Origin: Clostridium sp. CMCC3677
Lineage (GTDB): Bacteria; Bacillota; Clostridia; Clostridiales; Clostridiaceae
Assembly: GCF_023845585.1 (NCBI RefSeq)
Contig: NZ_JAMQHS010000011.1
Coordinates: forward strand, 1 to 64,000
Reading direction: 5' to 3'
Length of the DNA stretch: 64,000 nt
Shown here: piece after piece, positions 8,033 through 17,069 of the stretch
How the letters are laid out: each line of letters starts with the position of its first letter
Position numbering within the stretch: the first letter of the stretch is position 1
The notes under the pieces: model-generated
Told to the model about the DNA's origin: nothing
The model's input: only the letters and a program-made list of their open reading frames with translations
Databases searched by the model: none
Program-made: the position numbers and the translations under genes

Positions 8033-8079
8033 ATTTAAGTATCATAGATGAATTCTTAATCCCTCCATGATACTTAAAT
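8033..8079 (-). terminator. Perfect 13-bp hairpin just upstream of lgt
   Basis: Arms 8033-8045 and 8067-8079 are exact complements (ATTTAAGTATCAT/ATGATACTTAAAT). On the minus strand the stem is followed by ATTTTAAGGAG, the lgt ribosome site. It may terminate the upstream transcript or act as a partial terminator before lgt. Confidence 0.6.
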
Positions 8080-8112
8080 TATAATACTTATACATATTAA
8101 TATCAAATTTTA

Positions 8113-8682
8113 TTAACTTTGTATGTTTATCCTAGATATTATAGTATTAAAAACAGTTTTTACATTTTCCTTATAATCGTCTTCTTTTACATTAAATAAA
8201 ACTTTTATAATTTTACCATCATTACTATTTAAATAATAACAACTATTTTCAAATGTATAACCCTTTTTTACTTTAGTTTTATATTGAGATAAAACTCCTG
8301 ATGTTTCTTCTAATTTAAAAGGCATTATTTGCTCATTTTTATATGATAAAGGTAAATTTTTCAAGTCACTTTCTGCAAAATTCCCAAGATCAATTTGAGT
8401 ATTTATAACCTCTAAGTATCCAGTGATTTTATCATTTTTATCTTTAAAATTTGCCTTATAACTAATATACTGTCCTTGGCTTTCCTTTTCCGATACGCTC
8501 CATTCACTTGGTAATGAAAATATATATCTTCCCTCATCAAAATTATAATCCTTAAATTCGTTTATCCCATTTTCTACAAGAGCAACTTCTGTAAATGTTT
8601 CTTTAAAAAACGATTGTGTTACACCTAACACTATCATTAATGAAAGTAAAATGGACAATATTAGTATTTGCTTTTTATTCAT
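8113..8682 (-). CDS. Membrane-anchored protein of unknown function
   Basis: 189 aa. One N-terminal hydrophobic segment (about 5-22) without a lipobox predicts a signal anchor with the rest outside the cell. The outer part has a mixed alpha/beta character with a phrase YIFSLPSEWSVSEKE typical of PsbP/DUF-like extracytoplasmic domains, but I cannot assign a family. It follows the Cys-repeat gene by 10 bases on the same strand, so the two are probably co-transcribed. Confidence 0.7.
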   Translation of the reverse strand: MNKKQILILSILLSLMIVLGVTQSFFKETFTEVALVENGINEFKDYNFDEGRYIFSLPSEWSVSEKESQGQYISYKANFKDKNDKITGYLEVINTQIDLGNFAESDLKNLPLSYKNEQIMPFKLEETSGVLSQYKTKVKKGYTFENSCYYLNSNDGKIIKVLFNVKEDDYKENVKTVFNTIISRINIQS

Positions 8683-8692
8683 ATTGCCTCTT

Positions 8693-10204
8693 CTACTTCA
8701 TAGGAACTACAACTGTTGAGTTTTGGAAATCATAGAACATAAGCCAATAGCCAGAGCTTCTAGTATCGTTATGTGCCCATGTAACATATCCTGTTTTGCC
8801 CTCATATGGTTGTTCTGAAAGATCTTTACTTCCTGGTATTGCATAAACAATATGAGTCAATTCTCCTACAGAATTACACTTATATCCTAATAGAAAATAC
8901 TTAGTTTTACTTATATAAGGATAATAATTTAACATCGGATAATATACTAATGTATATTTGTTGTAATCTGATATATTAAATAAATCATCAATTCTATTTA
9001 TAGGTACCTTATACCATTTACAATTTTTAATACCATCTAATCCTTCATGATATTCTTCAAATCCTTGTGCAATTTTTTCAAAGTATTCACCAATTTTGCC
9101 TTTTATATTAAAGCTATTTGATGACTCCATCTTTAACTTTTCAATATCTTTTTCATATTGTTCAAAATCAGCACCATCAATTCTAGTATTTTCTTCTATT
9201 CTTCTGTGATTTACTGTCTTTGTACAATAAGATTCGTCATTTAACTCATCAATAATTTTTTTGCATTTTTCAGTTTCGCTAAAATTATATTTATCTTTCT
9301 TTGTTTTCTCTTCTTCATTCTTCTTTTCTTTTTTATATTCTTTTTTATGTTCTTCTTTTACTACTTCACACTTATCCTTGCATTTTTCTTCACACTTTTC
9401 TTCACATTTCTTTTCACATTTTTCTTCACAGACATCTTCACATTTCTTTTCGCATTTTTCTTCACAGACATCTTCGCATTTCTTTTCGCATTTTTCTTTG
9501 TATTTCTTTTCGCACTTATCTTCACAGGCATCTTCACATTTTTCTTTGTACTTCTTATTTTTATTGCGATTATCATCTTCGTTGCATTCAAAATCCATAT
9601 CTATATTTATCTTATCAGAATTGTTTATAGACTCTTTCTTTTCACTACCTTTATCTTTCATATTTGAGGTAGTATCTGATTTTATAGATACTTTACTTCC
9701 AGTATCTTCTGGTTTTATAATTGTTTTACTTCTAGTATCATTGGTAGTTATTTTCTCTGAAGCATCATCTTCTTTTGCAACTTTAAGCTTTTTCCAATTT
9801 TCTTTTGGTTCTTCTCCATTTATGAAGCCATACATCATAAATGCAACTTCTCCTGAATTTGCTTTACAAATAGCAGCGCCATTTATTTTTTCATAAGATA
9901 TGCCTAAACCAGCTATGTTATTTATATAGTATTCTTTACTTGTATCTCCTTTTCCAACATCATTTATTTTTAGAGACCCCAAATCAATTAATTGTTTCAT
10001 GTCCTTTTTACAACAGATAAGTACTACGGAATAATCTTCTTCTTGTTTCAGATTTTGAGCATAAAAAGATATTTTACACTTATCTCCCTTTGCTTCCACT
10101 TTAGCATATCCAGACAAAGCTTTTTCGGTAGACTCTGAGTTGATTTTTTCATCTTGCTGTAAAATTATAAAATTTCTATATAATTTATTATGTGCCACTA
10201 CCAT
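8693..10204 (-). CDS. Hypothetical protein with Cys-every-fourth-residue repeat
   Basis: 503 aa, not recognised. Three parts. Residues 1-140 form a compact beta-rich domain resembling a clostridial family seen with adhesion-like or spore proteins, though I cannot name it. Residues 145-300 are highly charged. Residues 365-503 form a second folded domain rich in Tyr and Trp. In the linker, Cys occurs at 223, 227, 231, 239, 243, 247, 251, 255, 259, 263, 267, 271, 275 and 279, with Tyr at 235. This is strict i+4 spacing, each Cys separated by Lys/Glu/Asp, and includes two exact copies of KCEKKCEDVCEE. No signal peptide or membrane segment. The ATG follows GGAGGG at short spacing; GTG two codons later is an alternative start. 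Possible roles are metal binding or disulfide cross-linking in a spore or envelope layer, which is inference. Confidence 0.75.
   Translation of the reverse strand: MVVAHNKLYRNFIILQQDEKINSESTEKALSGYAKVEAKGDKCKISFYAQNLKQEEDYSVVLICCKKDMKQLIDLGSLKINDVGKGDTSKEYYINNIAGLGISYEKINGAAICKANSGEVAFMMYGFINGEEPKENWKKLKVAKEDDASEKITTNDTRSKTIIKPEDTGSKVSIKSDTTSNMKDKGSEKKESINNSDKINIDMDFECNEDDNRNKNKKYKEKCEDACEDKCEKKYKEKCEKKCEDVCEEKCEKKCEDVCEEKCEKKCEEKCEEKCKDKCEVVKEEHKKEYKKEKKNEEEKTKKDKYNFSETEKCKKIIDELNDESYCTKTVNHRRIEENTRIDGADFEQYEKDIEKLKMESSNSFNIKGKIGEYFEKIAQGFEEYHEGLDGIKNCKWYKVPINRIDDLFNISDYNKYTLVYYPMLNYYPYISKTKYFLLGYKCNSVGELTHIVYAIPGSKDLSEQPYEGKTGYVTWAHNDTRSSGYWLMFYDFQNSTVVVPMK
9361..9561 (-). repeat. Tandem Lys-Cys-Glu coding repeat
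   Basis: Degenerate 12-base units coding four residues are arranged in larger 36-base near-identical repeats, within the Cys-repeat gene. The low complexity also opens several long shadow frames on both strands, which are not real genes. Confidence 0.85.
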
Positions 10205-10362
10205 AATCCCTCCACATATATTTATTCAATAAAGTATATGCTTTTATTGATAGATTATGATTAAATACTATAATGCTAGATCGTCTTTTAATTAAATATT
10301 TATATTTATCTATGAGCTTTTATACTCAAAAATCAACACTAATTTTAAATTAAATATATAAT

Positions 10363-11214
10363 TTAATTATTTTTTCTAAGATCATATATGCTATCTGCTA
10401 AAGCTGCAAATTCTTCAATAGTTAATGTTTCCGCTCTTCTTTTCGGATCTATATTGCAAGAATCAAAAGCTTTTTGTAAATTTTCTTTCGAAAGACCTAT
10501 TAACTTAGTAGCATTCCACAAAGTTTTTCTTCTCATATTAAAACCTGATCTAACTATATCAAATAAAAGTTTTTTATCTTGTACGTTAACTCTTGGTTCA
10601 TTTAATCTGTCTAATCTTATAACTATAGAATCAACCTTAGGTCTTGGCATAAAACTTTCTGGTGATACTTTTCTTATAATTTTAGTATTACAATAATACT
10701 GAACCAAAACAGATAATGCTCCGTATTCTTTACAATTAGGTTCCGCATTTATTCTTTCAGCCACTTCTTTTTGTATCATTATAGTTAAAGATTCAAACTT
10801 ATGATTTTCCTTAAGTAACTTTACTATTATAGGTGTTGTAACATAATAAGGAAGGTTTGCAACTAGTTTAACATGTTCTTCATCTTTCATTATTTCATTA
10901 AAGTCTACTTTTAAAGCATCATTATGTATTAATTCAAATTTATCATATTCACCTAATTCTTGTTGTAAAATAGGAATCAAGTCATTATCTAATTCTATAC
11001 AAGTTACTCTCTTAGCTTTTTGCAATAACTTAGCTGTTAAAGTACCTACTCCCGGACCTATTTCTATAACAAAATCATTTTCATTAACGTCTGCTCCATC
11101 TACTATATCTCTAAGAACAGAATCATCTAATAAAAAGTTTTGACCTAAACTTTTTGAAAACCTAAAATTATATTTTTTAACTAATTCTTTAGTTTTTATA
11201 TCCATTAAATCCAT
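10363..11214 (-). CDS. rsmA: 16S rRNA (adenine1518-N6/adenine1519-N6)-dimethyltransferase
   Basis: RsmA/KsgA dimethylates two adjacent adenines in helix 45 of 16S rRNA during 30S assembly, using S-adenosylmethionine. 283 aa. SLGQNFLLD (22-30) is the family N-terminal motif. [10 protein letters not shown] (51-60) is the SAM loop, and NLPYY (120-124) is the catalytic motif IV. C-terminal RMRR-like [10 protein letters not shown] fits the helical domain. It follows rnmV with the ATG directly after its stop codon, a conserved arrangement in Firmicutes. Confidence 0.97.
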   Translation of the reverse strand: MDLMDIKTKELVKKYNFRFSKSLGQNFLLDDSVLRDIVDGADVNENDFVIEIGPGVGTLTAKLLQKAKRVTCIELDNDLIPILQQELGEYDKFELIHNDALKVDFNEIMKDEEHVKLVANLPYYVTTPIIVKLLKENHKFESLTIMIQKEVAERINAEPNCKEYGALSVLVQYYCNTKIIRKVSPESFMPRPKVDSIVIRLDRLNEPRVNVQDKKLLFDIVRSGFNMRRKTLWNATKLIGLSKENLQKAFDSCNIDPKRRAETLTIEEFAALADSIYDLRKNN

Positions 11215-11772
11215 CTATTTTATCCCTACTTCCAATTGTTTTTCTATTTTTTCTATAGCGTCTGCAAATTCCTCTTTTGTTATTCCATAATTATTTAATC
11301 TAGAAATCATTTGAGCTGTATTACAATATCCTATACCTAAAATTTTACCAAGCATACTTCTTCTTACTTTAGATGTTGAGTCATTTGTTAATTTAAAGTA
11401 AAACATATCTTGCATAGTAAAAAAGTTTCTTTTTTCCTCAACAGTTATTTTAGCTGTTTCGAGTGCTTTTAATATTACTTCAGGACAAGCATTTTCCACC
11501 CCTATATCTCCATCTTTAAGACCATCTTCTTTAGAAATATACGCATGCTTTATTCCTTCTACTCTTTTAGAAATAATTCTTCTTATCTTTTCACCAGCAA
11601 AATCTGGATCAGTAAGAACTATTACACCTTTTCTCTTTTGAGCTTCTTTTATTCTCTCTATAACCTTAGCATTTATTCCAAATCCACCTACTGCTATTAT
11701 TTCAGCATCTAATGCTTTTTTAACAGCATCAACATCGTCTCTTCCTTCAACCACAATTACTTCTTTAATCAA
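11215..11772 (-). CDS. rnmV: Ribonuclease M5
   Basis: RNase M5 matures the 5S rRNA ends. A TOPRIM domain occupies the N-terminal half: IKEVIVVEGRDDVDAVK with the catalytic Glu, then VLTDPDFAGEKIRR with the DxD-like acidic pair. The C-terminal half has the family DMFYFKLTNDS segment. The TTG at 11770-11772 (185 aa, MIKEVIVVEG) is chosen because AAAGGAAG lies six bases before it. An ATG 18 bases upstream contains that Shine-Dalgarno in its own codons and has none of its own. Confidence 0.94.
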   Translation of the reverse strand: MIKEVIVVEGRDDVDAVKKALDAEIIAVGGFGINAKVIERIKEAQKRKGVIVLTDPDFAGEKIRRIISKRVEGIKHAYISKEDGLKDGDIGVENACPEVILKALETAKITVEEKRNFFTMQDMFYFKLTNDSTSKVRRSMLGKILGIGYCNTAQMISRLNNYGITKEEFADAIEKIEKQLEVGIK

Positions 11773-11848
11773 TCTTATACTTCCTTTCATTACTGCATGA
11801 TTAATATACCTACTAATAATAGTATATCAAACTTCAAATTATTTAAAT

Positions 11849-11880
11849 AAAAAAAAGAGATAACTAACATGTTATCTCCT
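11849..11880 (-). terminator. Terminator after the G5/3D gene
   Basis: Stem GAGATAAC/GTTATCTC (11857-11864, 11871-11878). On the minus strand it is followed by a run of T, ten bases past the stop codon. Confidence 0.85.
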
Positions 11881-11889
11881 AAAAATCAA

Positions 11890-12936
11890 CTACCATTCTC
11901 CTGGATAAGCTACTATGAATAAATTGACGGGTCTTCTTCCCCATTTTATACATTCATTTGATGAATCTAAGTATAAATCAATTATATTTCCTTTTATTGC
12001 ACCACCAGTATCAGCTGCAATGGCGTATCCATATCCTTCAACATAAACTTTACTTCCTAAAGGAATAACTGATGGGTCAACAGCGATTGTACTTAATCCA
12101 TTAGAATTTCTAACAGGTCTTCTGCCTGTAGCTGTAGTACTATGTCCACTATATGCAGTTGCAACAACAGATAATTTTTTCTTATATGCTATATTACCTG
12201 CTCCCCTACTTGCATATACATTGCCTGTCCCTTTTACAACAATCTTATTTACAGGTTCAGCAATAACTTTAGTACTTTTTACTTCTTTAGAAATCTCTTG
12301 ACCATCTTTAATAATAACTTTATATGTTATTTGTTTTTCTCCATTAGTTCCTTCACTCTTAACTTGTTGAACGCTACTATCAAGACTTGAATCTTTTTGT
12401 ACCACTGTATCGAAGTTTATTTTTTCCTTTTCTACAATGTCTTTAGTCTCTACCTTAACAATCTTAACGTCTAAGTTTTGTTCTATTCCTGTATCTAAAG
12501 AAGGTAATACTTCATCTGTTCCTTCTTCAAATTCTACACCTTGCTCTTTTAGTACGTCTGATTCTGTTTGTAGCATATCTCCAATAGTATCTTCTGCTGT
12601 TTCTAATGTTACAACTTTATCACTAAAAGTAATATTTACTGGAATAGCTTTCTTAATTGTAATTAATTCTTTTTCAGATACTCTAGAATCCAATGATGGT
12701 TCTACCTTATCTTTTTCTGCCAATTCTATTCCATTATCTTGTAACACATCTTTCACAGTCCATTTATACGTGACAAAATTTTCTTCTTTTCCGTCTATAC
12801 TTATAGTAAGTGTTTTCCTTACACTCATTAATGTCGCTGTAATAACAATCGCCACAGCAATTGTTGTTATTATGATTTTTGCCTTCGGACCGTTAGAAAA
12901 ACTTTTCTTAAAATAATCTTTTAATTTTTCTACCAT
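11890..12936 (-). CDS. DUF348/G5/3D-domain cell-wall protein (YabE-like)
   Basis: Predicted secreted or membrane-tethered peptidoglycan-active protein related to resuscitation-promoting factors. 348 aa from the chosen ATG. One membrane segment (about 20-40), DUF348 modules (about 45-160), a G5 domain (about 165-235) and a C-terminal 3D domain (about 255-348) whose three Asp are visible in TIAVDPSVIPLG, AIAADTGGAIKG and IDLYLD. The ATG follows GGAGGGAAATCA. An in-frame extension to 13050 is rejected because a consensus promoter lies inside it. The 3D domain suggests lytic transglycosylase-type activity. Confidence 0.92.
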   Translation of the reverse strand: MVEKLKDYFKKSFSNGPKAKIIITTIAVAIVITATLMSVRKTLTISIDGKEENFVTYKWTVKDVLQDNGIELAEKDKVEPSLDSRVSEKELITIKKAIPVNITFSDKVVTLETAEDTIGDMLQTESDVLKEQGVEFEEGTDEVLPSLDTGIEQNLDVKIVKVETKDIVEKEKINFDTVVQKDSSLDSSVQQVKSEGTNGEKQITYKVIIKDGQEISKEVKSTKVIAEPVNKIVVKGTGNVYASRGAGNIAYKKKLSVVATAYSGHSTTATGRRPVRNSNGLSTIAVDPSVIPLGSKVYVEGYGYAIAADTGGAIKGNIIDLYLDSSNECIKWGRRPVNLFIVAYPGEW

Positions 12937-12969
12937 TGATTTCCCTCCTTTGGCAAGAGCGTATACTGA

Positions 12970-12998
12970 ATTATATCCTAAAGACTTAATCTTGTCAA
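12970..12998 (-). promoter_or_regulatory. Consensus sigma-A promoter of the G5/3D gene
   Basis: -35 TTGACA (12993-12998), exactly 17 bases, -10 TATAAT (12970-12975): a full consensus match on the minus strand, about 35 bases before the ATG. It fixes the translation start at 12936. Confidence 0.9.
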
Positions 12999-13214
12999 AT
13001 TTGATAATCTCTTGCACCTTATAAACCCCTGTAATAATGCACTTTTGCATAATTTTTTTAAAATAATTAAATATAATAATTATAATAGCGATATTTATGG
13101 GTTTTTTATATCAATGTTATTGAATCAAAAAATTATAAATTGTTTATGAATTATTTTAGAAATTAAGTGAAAAACAAAATTATTTTTCTAAAATATTACA
13201 ATTAATATTTTACC

Positions 13215-14000
13215 TTATTTTTCCTTTTTAATCAAGCTATAAAAATTCTCATTAAATCTCATATTCAATTCATATGGATCGATTTCTCTTATATGAGCTA
13301 TTTTTTTTATTATATATTCTATATAGTCTGATTTGTTTCTTTTTCCTCTATTAGGCTCCGGCGCCATATACGGACAATCAGTTTCTACCAACATTTTATT
13401 TAACGGTATTTCCTTTGCAACCTCAACAACTTTTTTTGCATTTTTAAATGTTACAACACCTGTAAATCCTATATAATACCCTAACTTAATACATTCCTTT
13501 GCAAATTCAACACTTCCAGAAAAGCAATGTACAACACCTGTTACATCTGGAAATTCTTTTATTATTTCTAATGTATCTTGATGCGCATCTCTGTCATGAA
13601 TTATTACTGGCAAATTAAGTTCTTTAGCTAAATTCATTTGCTTTCTAAATACTTCCTTTTGAATTTCTTTTGATGGGTTTTCATCCCAATAATAATCTAA
13701 TCCAATTTCTCCTATAGCTACTATTTTGTCATTAGATTTTATATATTCTTTAATTTCATCTAACGTATTATCTTTAAATTCATTGGCATTTTCAGGATGT
13801 ATTCCTAATGCTCCATATATAAAATCATACTCCTTAGTCAATTCATAAGTAGTTTTTAAGCTATTATAAGATGCTGCACAATTTAAGACTCTAACCACAC
13901 CATTTTTTTGAATTTCCTCTAATACTTCTTTACGATCATTTTCAAAAGATTCATCATCATAGTGAGCATGACTATCTATTATTTTAAATATTTTTTCCAT
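13215..14000 (-). CDS. TatD family metal-dependent hydrolase (DNase)
   Basis: TIM-barrel metallohydrolase, 261 aa; TatD enzymes are DNases/exonucleases with several proposed repair and clean-up roles. Metal ligands are visible in order: DSHAHYD, GEIGLDYYW, IHDRDAH, HCFSGS and ETDCPYMAPEP. The ATG at 13998-14000 is preferred because AAAGGA lies nine bases upstream. The upstream in-frame TTG overlaps that Shine-Dalgarno. In many Firmicutes tatD lies next to metG and rnmV/rsmA, and that order (metG, tatD, G5/3D gene, rnmV, rsmA) is kept here. Confidence 0.95.
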   Translation of the reverse strand: MEKIFKIIDSHAHYDDESFENDRKEVLEEIQKNGVVRVLNCAASYNSLKTTYELTKEYDFIYGALGIHPENANEFKDNTLDEIKEYIKSNDKIVAIGEIGLDYYWDENPSKEIQKEVFRKQMNLAKELNLPVIIHDRDAHQDTLEIIKEFPDVTGVVHCFSGSVEFAKECIKLGYYIGFTGVVTFKNAKKVVEVAKEIPLNKMLVETDCPYMAPEPNRGKRNKSDYIEYIIKKIAHIREIDPYELNMRFNENFYSLIKKEK

Positions 14001-14160
14001 AACAGCATATCCTTTCAAATATTGAATATATCTCTTCCTTAATTTACTTTCAAATATTCAATGTTAAATTTTAAATTAATTTTAAATTGTCACAGATTTG
14101 ACATATTCAAATAGTATATTTAAATTGTAAAGTAGTTAAAGCATTATTATTTACCCCTTT

Positions 14161-14222
14161 TAACCATTATATATTAATGGTTACGGAACACCTCACCCCC
14201 TAAATGAGGTGTTCCTTTTATT
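14161..14222 (+). terminator. Tandem hairpins with T tract pointing along the plus strand
   Basis: TAACCATTA/TAATGGTTA (14161-14183) and GGAACACCTCA/TGAGGTGTTCC (14185-14215) are perfect stems. The second is followed by TTTTATTTTAT on the plus strand. On the minus strand, where metG ends at 14229, there is no T tract after either stem. It may serve metG weakly, or end an unannotated plus-strand RNA. Confidence 0.6.
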
Positions 14223-14228
14223 TTATAT

Positions 14229-16166
14229 TTATCTAACTATACTTCCGCTTAAAATTTCACCTGGATCTACAATCTTTAATTCACTATCATCATCAGGTGC
14301 TGCACATAAAATCATACCTTGCGACAATTCTCCTCTAAGTTTTACAGGTTTTAAATTTGCAACTAAAACTACATTTTTACCTATTAATTCTTCTGGTTTG
14401 TAGTATTTAGCAATTCCTGACACCACTTGTCTTTCTTCGCCACCTAAATCAACCTTTAATTTTAAAAGTTTTTTAGCACCCTTTATTGGTTCACATGCTA
14501 ATACCTTAACAACTCTTAAATCCACTTTTTCAAAATCATCAATTGTGATTTCTTCTTTTATAGGAGTTATTTCTCTTTTAGCTGGTGCTTGTGCTGCCTT
14601 TAATGCTTCTAACTCTTCAAGTTTCTTTTCTACATCTATTCTTGGGAATAAGTTTTCGCCTTTAACTACCTTAGTTCCAGCTTTTATTCCATCAAATGAC
14701 TTTAAAGATTCCCATGATATTTCAGAAGTATTAATTTGTTCATTAATCTTCTTAGCTGTATCTGGTAAGAATGATGAAATCATTACTGAAGCAAATCTTA
14801 AACTTTCAATTAAGTTGTAAAGTACTGTTCCTAATCTAGACTTCTTACTTTCATCTTTAGCTAAAATCCAAGGAGTTGTTTCATCTATATACTTATTAGC
14901 TCTGCCTATTAATTCAAATATATGCTCTAGTGCTAAAGGAATGTTTAATTCATCAATAGCTTCTTGAACTTTGTTTGGAGCAGCTAATGCTAAGTTTATT
15001 AATTCTTCATCAAATTCTCCACTTTCAGCTTGTGGTTGAATTTCTCCTCCGAAGTATTTTTCAATCATTGCGACACTTCTTGATAAAAGGTTACCTAAAT
15101 CGTTACAAAGATCTGAATTTATCTTTTTTATGAATATTTCATTGTTAAATAGACCATCTGCGCCAAATGGAATTTCTCTTAATAAGTAATATCTTACTGG
15201 ATCTACTCCAAATTCGTTAACTAATACAACTGGATCTACAACATTACCTTTAGATTTTGACATCTTTCCACCATCAACAAGTAACCATCCATGACCAAAT
15301 ACTTGTTTTGGAAGTGGTAAATCTAATGCCATTAACATTATTGGCCAATATATTGTATGGAATCTTAATATATCTTTTCCTATTAAATGTACATCTGCTG
15401 GCCAGAATTTATCATATAATTCTTTATTATCTTGACCATATCCAAGTGCAGTAATATAGTTTGATAATGCATCTATCCATACATAAACAACATGGTTTTC
15501 ATCAAATGTTACTGGAACACCCCAATCAAAGCTAGTTCTTGAAACACATAAGTCTTGAAGACCTGGTCTTAAGAAATTGTTTAACATTTCATTTTTTCTT
15601 GATTCTGGTTGAATGAAGTTTGGATTTTCTTCTATATACTTAATTAATCTATCAGCATATTTGCTCATCTTAAAGAAGTAAGCTTCTTCTTTTGATTTTT
15701 CAACTGGTCTGCCACAATCAGGACAATTTCCATTTACTAATTGAGTATCTGTCCAGAATGATTCACATGGAGTACAATACCAACCTTCATAAGAACTCTT
15801 ATAAATATCCCCTTGATCATGTAATTTTTTAAATATATCTTGAACTGCTTTTACATGATAATCATCTGTAGTTCTAATAAATTTATCATAGCTTACATTC
15901 ATCATGCTCCAAAGATCTTTAATACCTGCTACAATCTCATCTACATGTTCTATTGGAGTAATTCCTTTTTCTTCTGCTATTCTTTGGATTTTTTGACCAT
16001 GCTCATCAGTACCTGTTAAGAACATTACATCATATCCTGTTAATCTTTTAAATCTTGCTAACGCATCAGCAGCTACTGTAGTATAAGTATTTCCTATATG
16101 TAGCTTCGTTGATGGGTAATAAATTGGTGTAGTTATATAATATGGTTTTTTACAATCTTTGCACAT
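14229..16166 (-). CDS. metG: Methionyl-tRNA synthetase
   Basis: Charges tRNA-Met, including the initiator, in the cytoplasm. 645 aa. HIGN (23-26) and KMSKS (301-305) are the class I ATP-binding signatures. A zinc knuckle is made by C131/C134 and C148/C151. The anticodon-binding helical domain follows, and a C-terminal Trbp111-like dimerisation/tRNA-binding domain covers about 539-645. A small extra CxxC pair sits at residues 2-5 (MCKDCKKP). The ATG follows AAGGAGG. Expression is controlled by a Met-specific T-box leader. Confidence 0.98.
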   Translation of the reverse strand: MCKDCKKPYYITTPIYYPSTKLHIGNTYTTVAADALARFKRLTGYDVMFLTGTDEHGQKIQRIAEEKGITPIEHVDEIVAGIKDLWSMMNVSYDKFIRTTDDYHVKAVQDIFKKLHDQGDIYKSSYEGWYCTPCESFWTDTQLVNGNCPDCGRPVEKSKEEAYFFKMSKYADRLIKYIEENPNFIQPESRKNEMLNNFLRPGLQDLCVSRTSFDWGVPVTFDENHVVYVWIDALSNYITALGYGQDNKELYDKFWPADVHLIGKDILRFHTIYWPIMLMALDLPLPKQVFGHGWLLVDGGKMSKSKGNVVDPVVLVNEFGVDPVRYYLLREIPFGADGLFNNEIFIKKINSDLCNDLGNLLSRSVAMIEKYFGGEIQPQAESGEFDEELINLALAAPNKVQEAIDELNIPLALEHIFELIGRANKYIDETTPWILAKDESKKSRLGTVLYNLIESLRFASVMISSFLPDTAKKINEQINTSEISWESLKSFDGIKAGTKVVKGENLFPRIDVEKKLEELEALKAAQAPAKREITPIKEEITIDDFEKVDLRVVKVLACEPIKGAKKLLKLKVDLGGEERQVVSGIAKYYKPEELIGKNVVLVANLKPVKLRGELSQGMILCAAPDDDSELKIVDPGEILSGSIVR

Positions 16167-16206
16167 TTTAAATAATCCTCCTTATTTTAAACAATACTCT
16201 AGGTAT

Positions 16207-16262
16207 TGTTTTTAGCATTTTTAATATAGTGTTGATATTTTAATAAAGTAGCTGAACCATGC
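16207..16262 (+). repeat. Possible degenerate dispersed-element end
   Basis: GTTTTTAGCATTT, then TATAGTGTTGATATTTTAATAAAG and AGCTGAA resemble the A-end consensus in order but with many differences. It lies between the metG T-box and metG. Confidence 0.3.
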
Positions 16263-16312
16263 TTTAATGTACAATACAATTAGCAGCTTATAATAGACAA
16301 TTGTTATAAATC

Positions 16313-16590
16313 AAAAAAGTCTCTATATAGGTATATTAAACCTATATAGAGACGTATATACGTGTTACCACTCTACTTTTTATTTATTTCACAATAAATA
16401 ACTCAATAGGTGACTATCATCACCTTGCATTATAACGGATGCTGCCGTAAATTCCTTAACAAATATTGCTCGGGAAATATGCTCCGAGGCCATCTTCATG
16501 AAAATTTCTTCTGCTAACTTTCACCATACATTAGCTCTCTTTAAAAATTCCTTTTCATTACTCTTCTCTTCATAGCATTTATATACTTAT
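16313..16590 (-). ncRNA. T-box riboswitch (methionine) upstream of metG
   Basis: On the minus strand: a stem I region with AGAGAG and GGTGAAAG landmarks, a specifier loop GAAGATGGCCTCGGAGC with an ATG (Met) codon at 16491-16493, the T-box core AGAGTGGTAACACG (rc of 16361-16375), and a terminator whose perfect 13-bp stem GTCTCTATATAGG (16319-16331/16341-16353) ends in a T run. Uncharged tRNA-Met should stabilise the antiterminator and allow metG transcription. Confidence 0.95.
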
Positions 16591-16591
16591 T

Positions 16592-16620
16592 ATAATAGAA
16601 TAAATATATTTTCCTGTCAA
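16592..16620 (-). promoter_or_regulatory. Promoter of the metG T-box transcript
   Basis: -35 TTGACA (16615-16620), 17-base spacer, -10 TATTAT (16592-16597) on the minus strand. An overlapping TATAAT gives a less ideal spacing. Confidence 0.7.
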
Positions 16621-16668
16621 ATAAAAAGCTGCATTATATTAAGTTTTTAACTTAATACAATACAGCTA
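16619..16668 (-). terminator. Terminator after dhaM
   Basis: Long imperfect stem (AGCTGTATTGTATTAAGTT against AACTTAATATAATGCAGCT, minus strand) followed by TTTTTATTT. It overlaps the metG -35 element. Confidence 0.85.
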
Positions 16669-16677
16669 CTTTATATA

Positions 16678-17067
16678 TTAAGAAATCTTATTCAAAGACA
16701 TAGGTTTAAGTACTTCTTTAATTTCTGATAAAGATTTATCCATACTAGCTTCAACAGCTGCAGTAATTGCACCTTCTACTAAAGGAGCATCTATAATTTC
16801 TACATTTTCTCTAATGTTATCATCTAAAAATTCTATAGCCATTTCCGTGTTCATAAATGCACTACCTAAGTCAAATAATACAAGTACACCATTATCACTA
16901 TAAACAGACTCTATTGCACTAGTTATCTTAGAAATATCTGTGCCTATTCGTCCATCACTAGTTCCACCTGCATCTACAATTGAAACTTCTGGCGCCATTT
17001 GAAGTGCAACTTCTCTAACACCTTTTGCTATAAAATTACTATGTGAAACAATTACTATACCAACCAT
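16678..17067 (-). CDS. dhaM: PTS-dependent dihydroxyacetone kinase, phosphotransfer subunit DhaM
   Basis: EIIA-Man-like domain that takes phosphate from HPr and passes it to the ADP held in DhaL. 129 aa, the short single-domain form without fused HPr or EI domains, so it relies on the general PTS. The phosphorylated His is H9 in VIVSHSN. GTSDGRIGTD and VLFDLGSA are family landmarks. Last gene of the glpF-dhaK-dhaL-dhaM unit, two bases after dhaL. Confidence 0.95.
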   Translation of the reverse strand: MVGIVIVSHSNFIAKGVREVALQMAPEVSIVDAGGTSDGRIGTDISKITSAIESVYSDNGVLVLFDLGSAFMNTEMAIEFLDDNIRENVEIIDAPLVEGAITAAVEASMDKSLSEIKEVLKPMSLNKIS

Positions 17068-17069
17068 AA

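Noticed and set aside
9361..9561. Repeats considered as a CRISPR array
   Set aside because: Units are contiguous 12/36-base coding repeats without unique spacers.
9261..9896. Long plus-strand and other-frame open frames opposite the Cys-repeat gene
   Set aside because: They are by-products of the low-complexity Lys/Cys/Glu repeat; translations are monotonous Ser/Phe/His strings without ribosome sites.
12945..13016. GCAAGAG/CTCTTGC inverted repeat upstream of the G5/3D gene, considered as a riboswitch stem (c-di-AMP type)
   Set aside because: The left arm lies upstream of the promoter, so the stem would not be transcribed, and no ydaO-type conserved blocks are present.
12937..13050. N-terminal extension of the G5/3D gene
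   Set aside because: A full-consensus promoter lies inside it, and a strong Shine-Dalgarno precedes the internal ATG.
16313..16590. Region before metG considered for tRNA genes
   Set aside because: The cloverleaf-like pieces are T-box leader stems; there is no CCA end or anticodon arm, and the T-box core is explicit.
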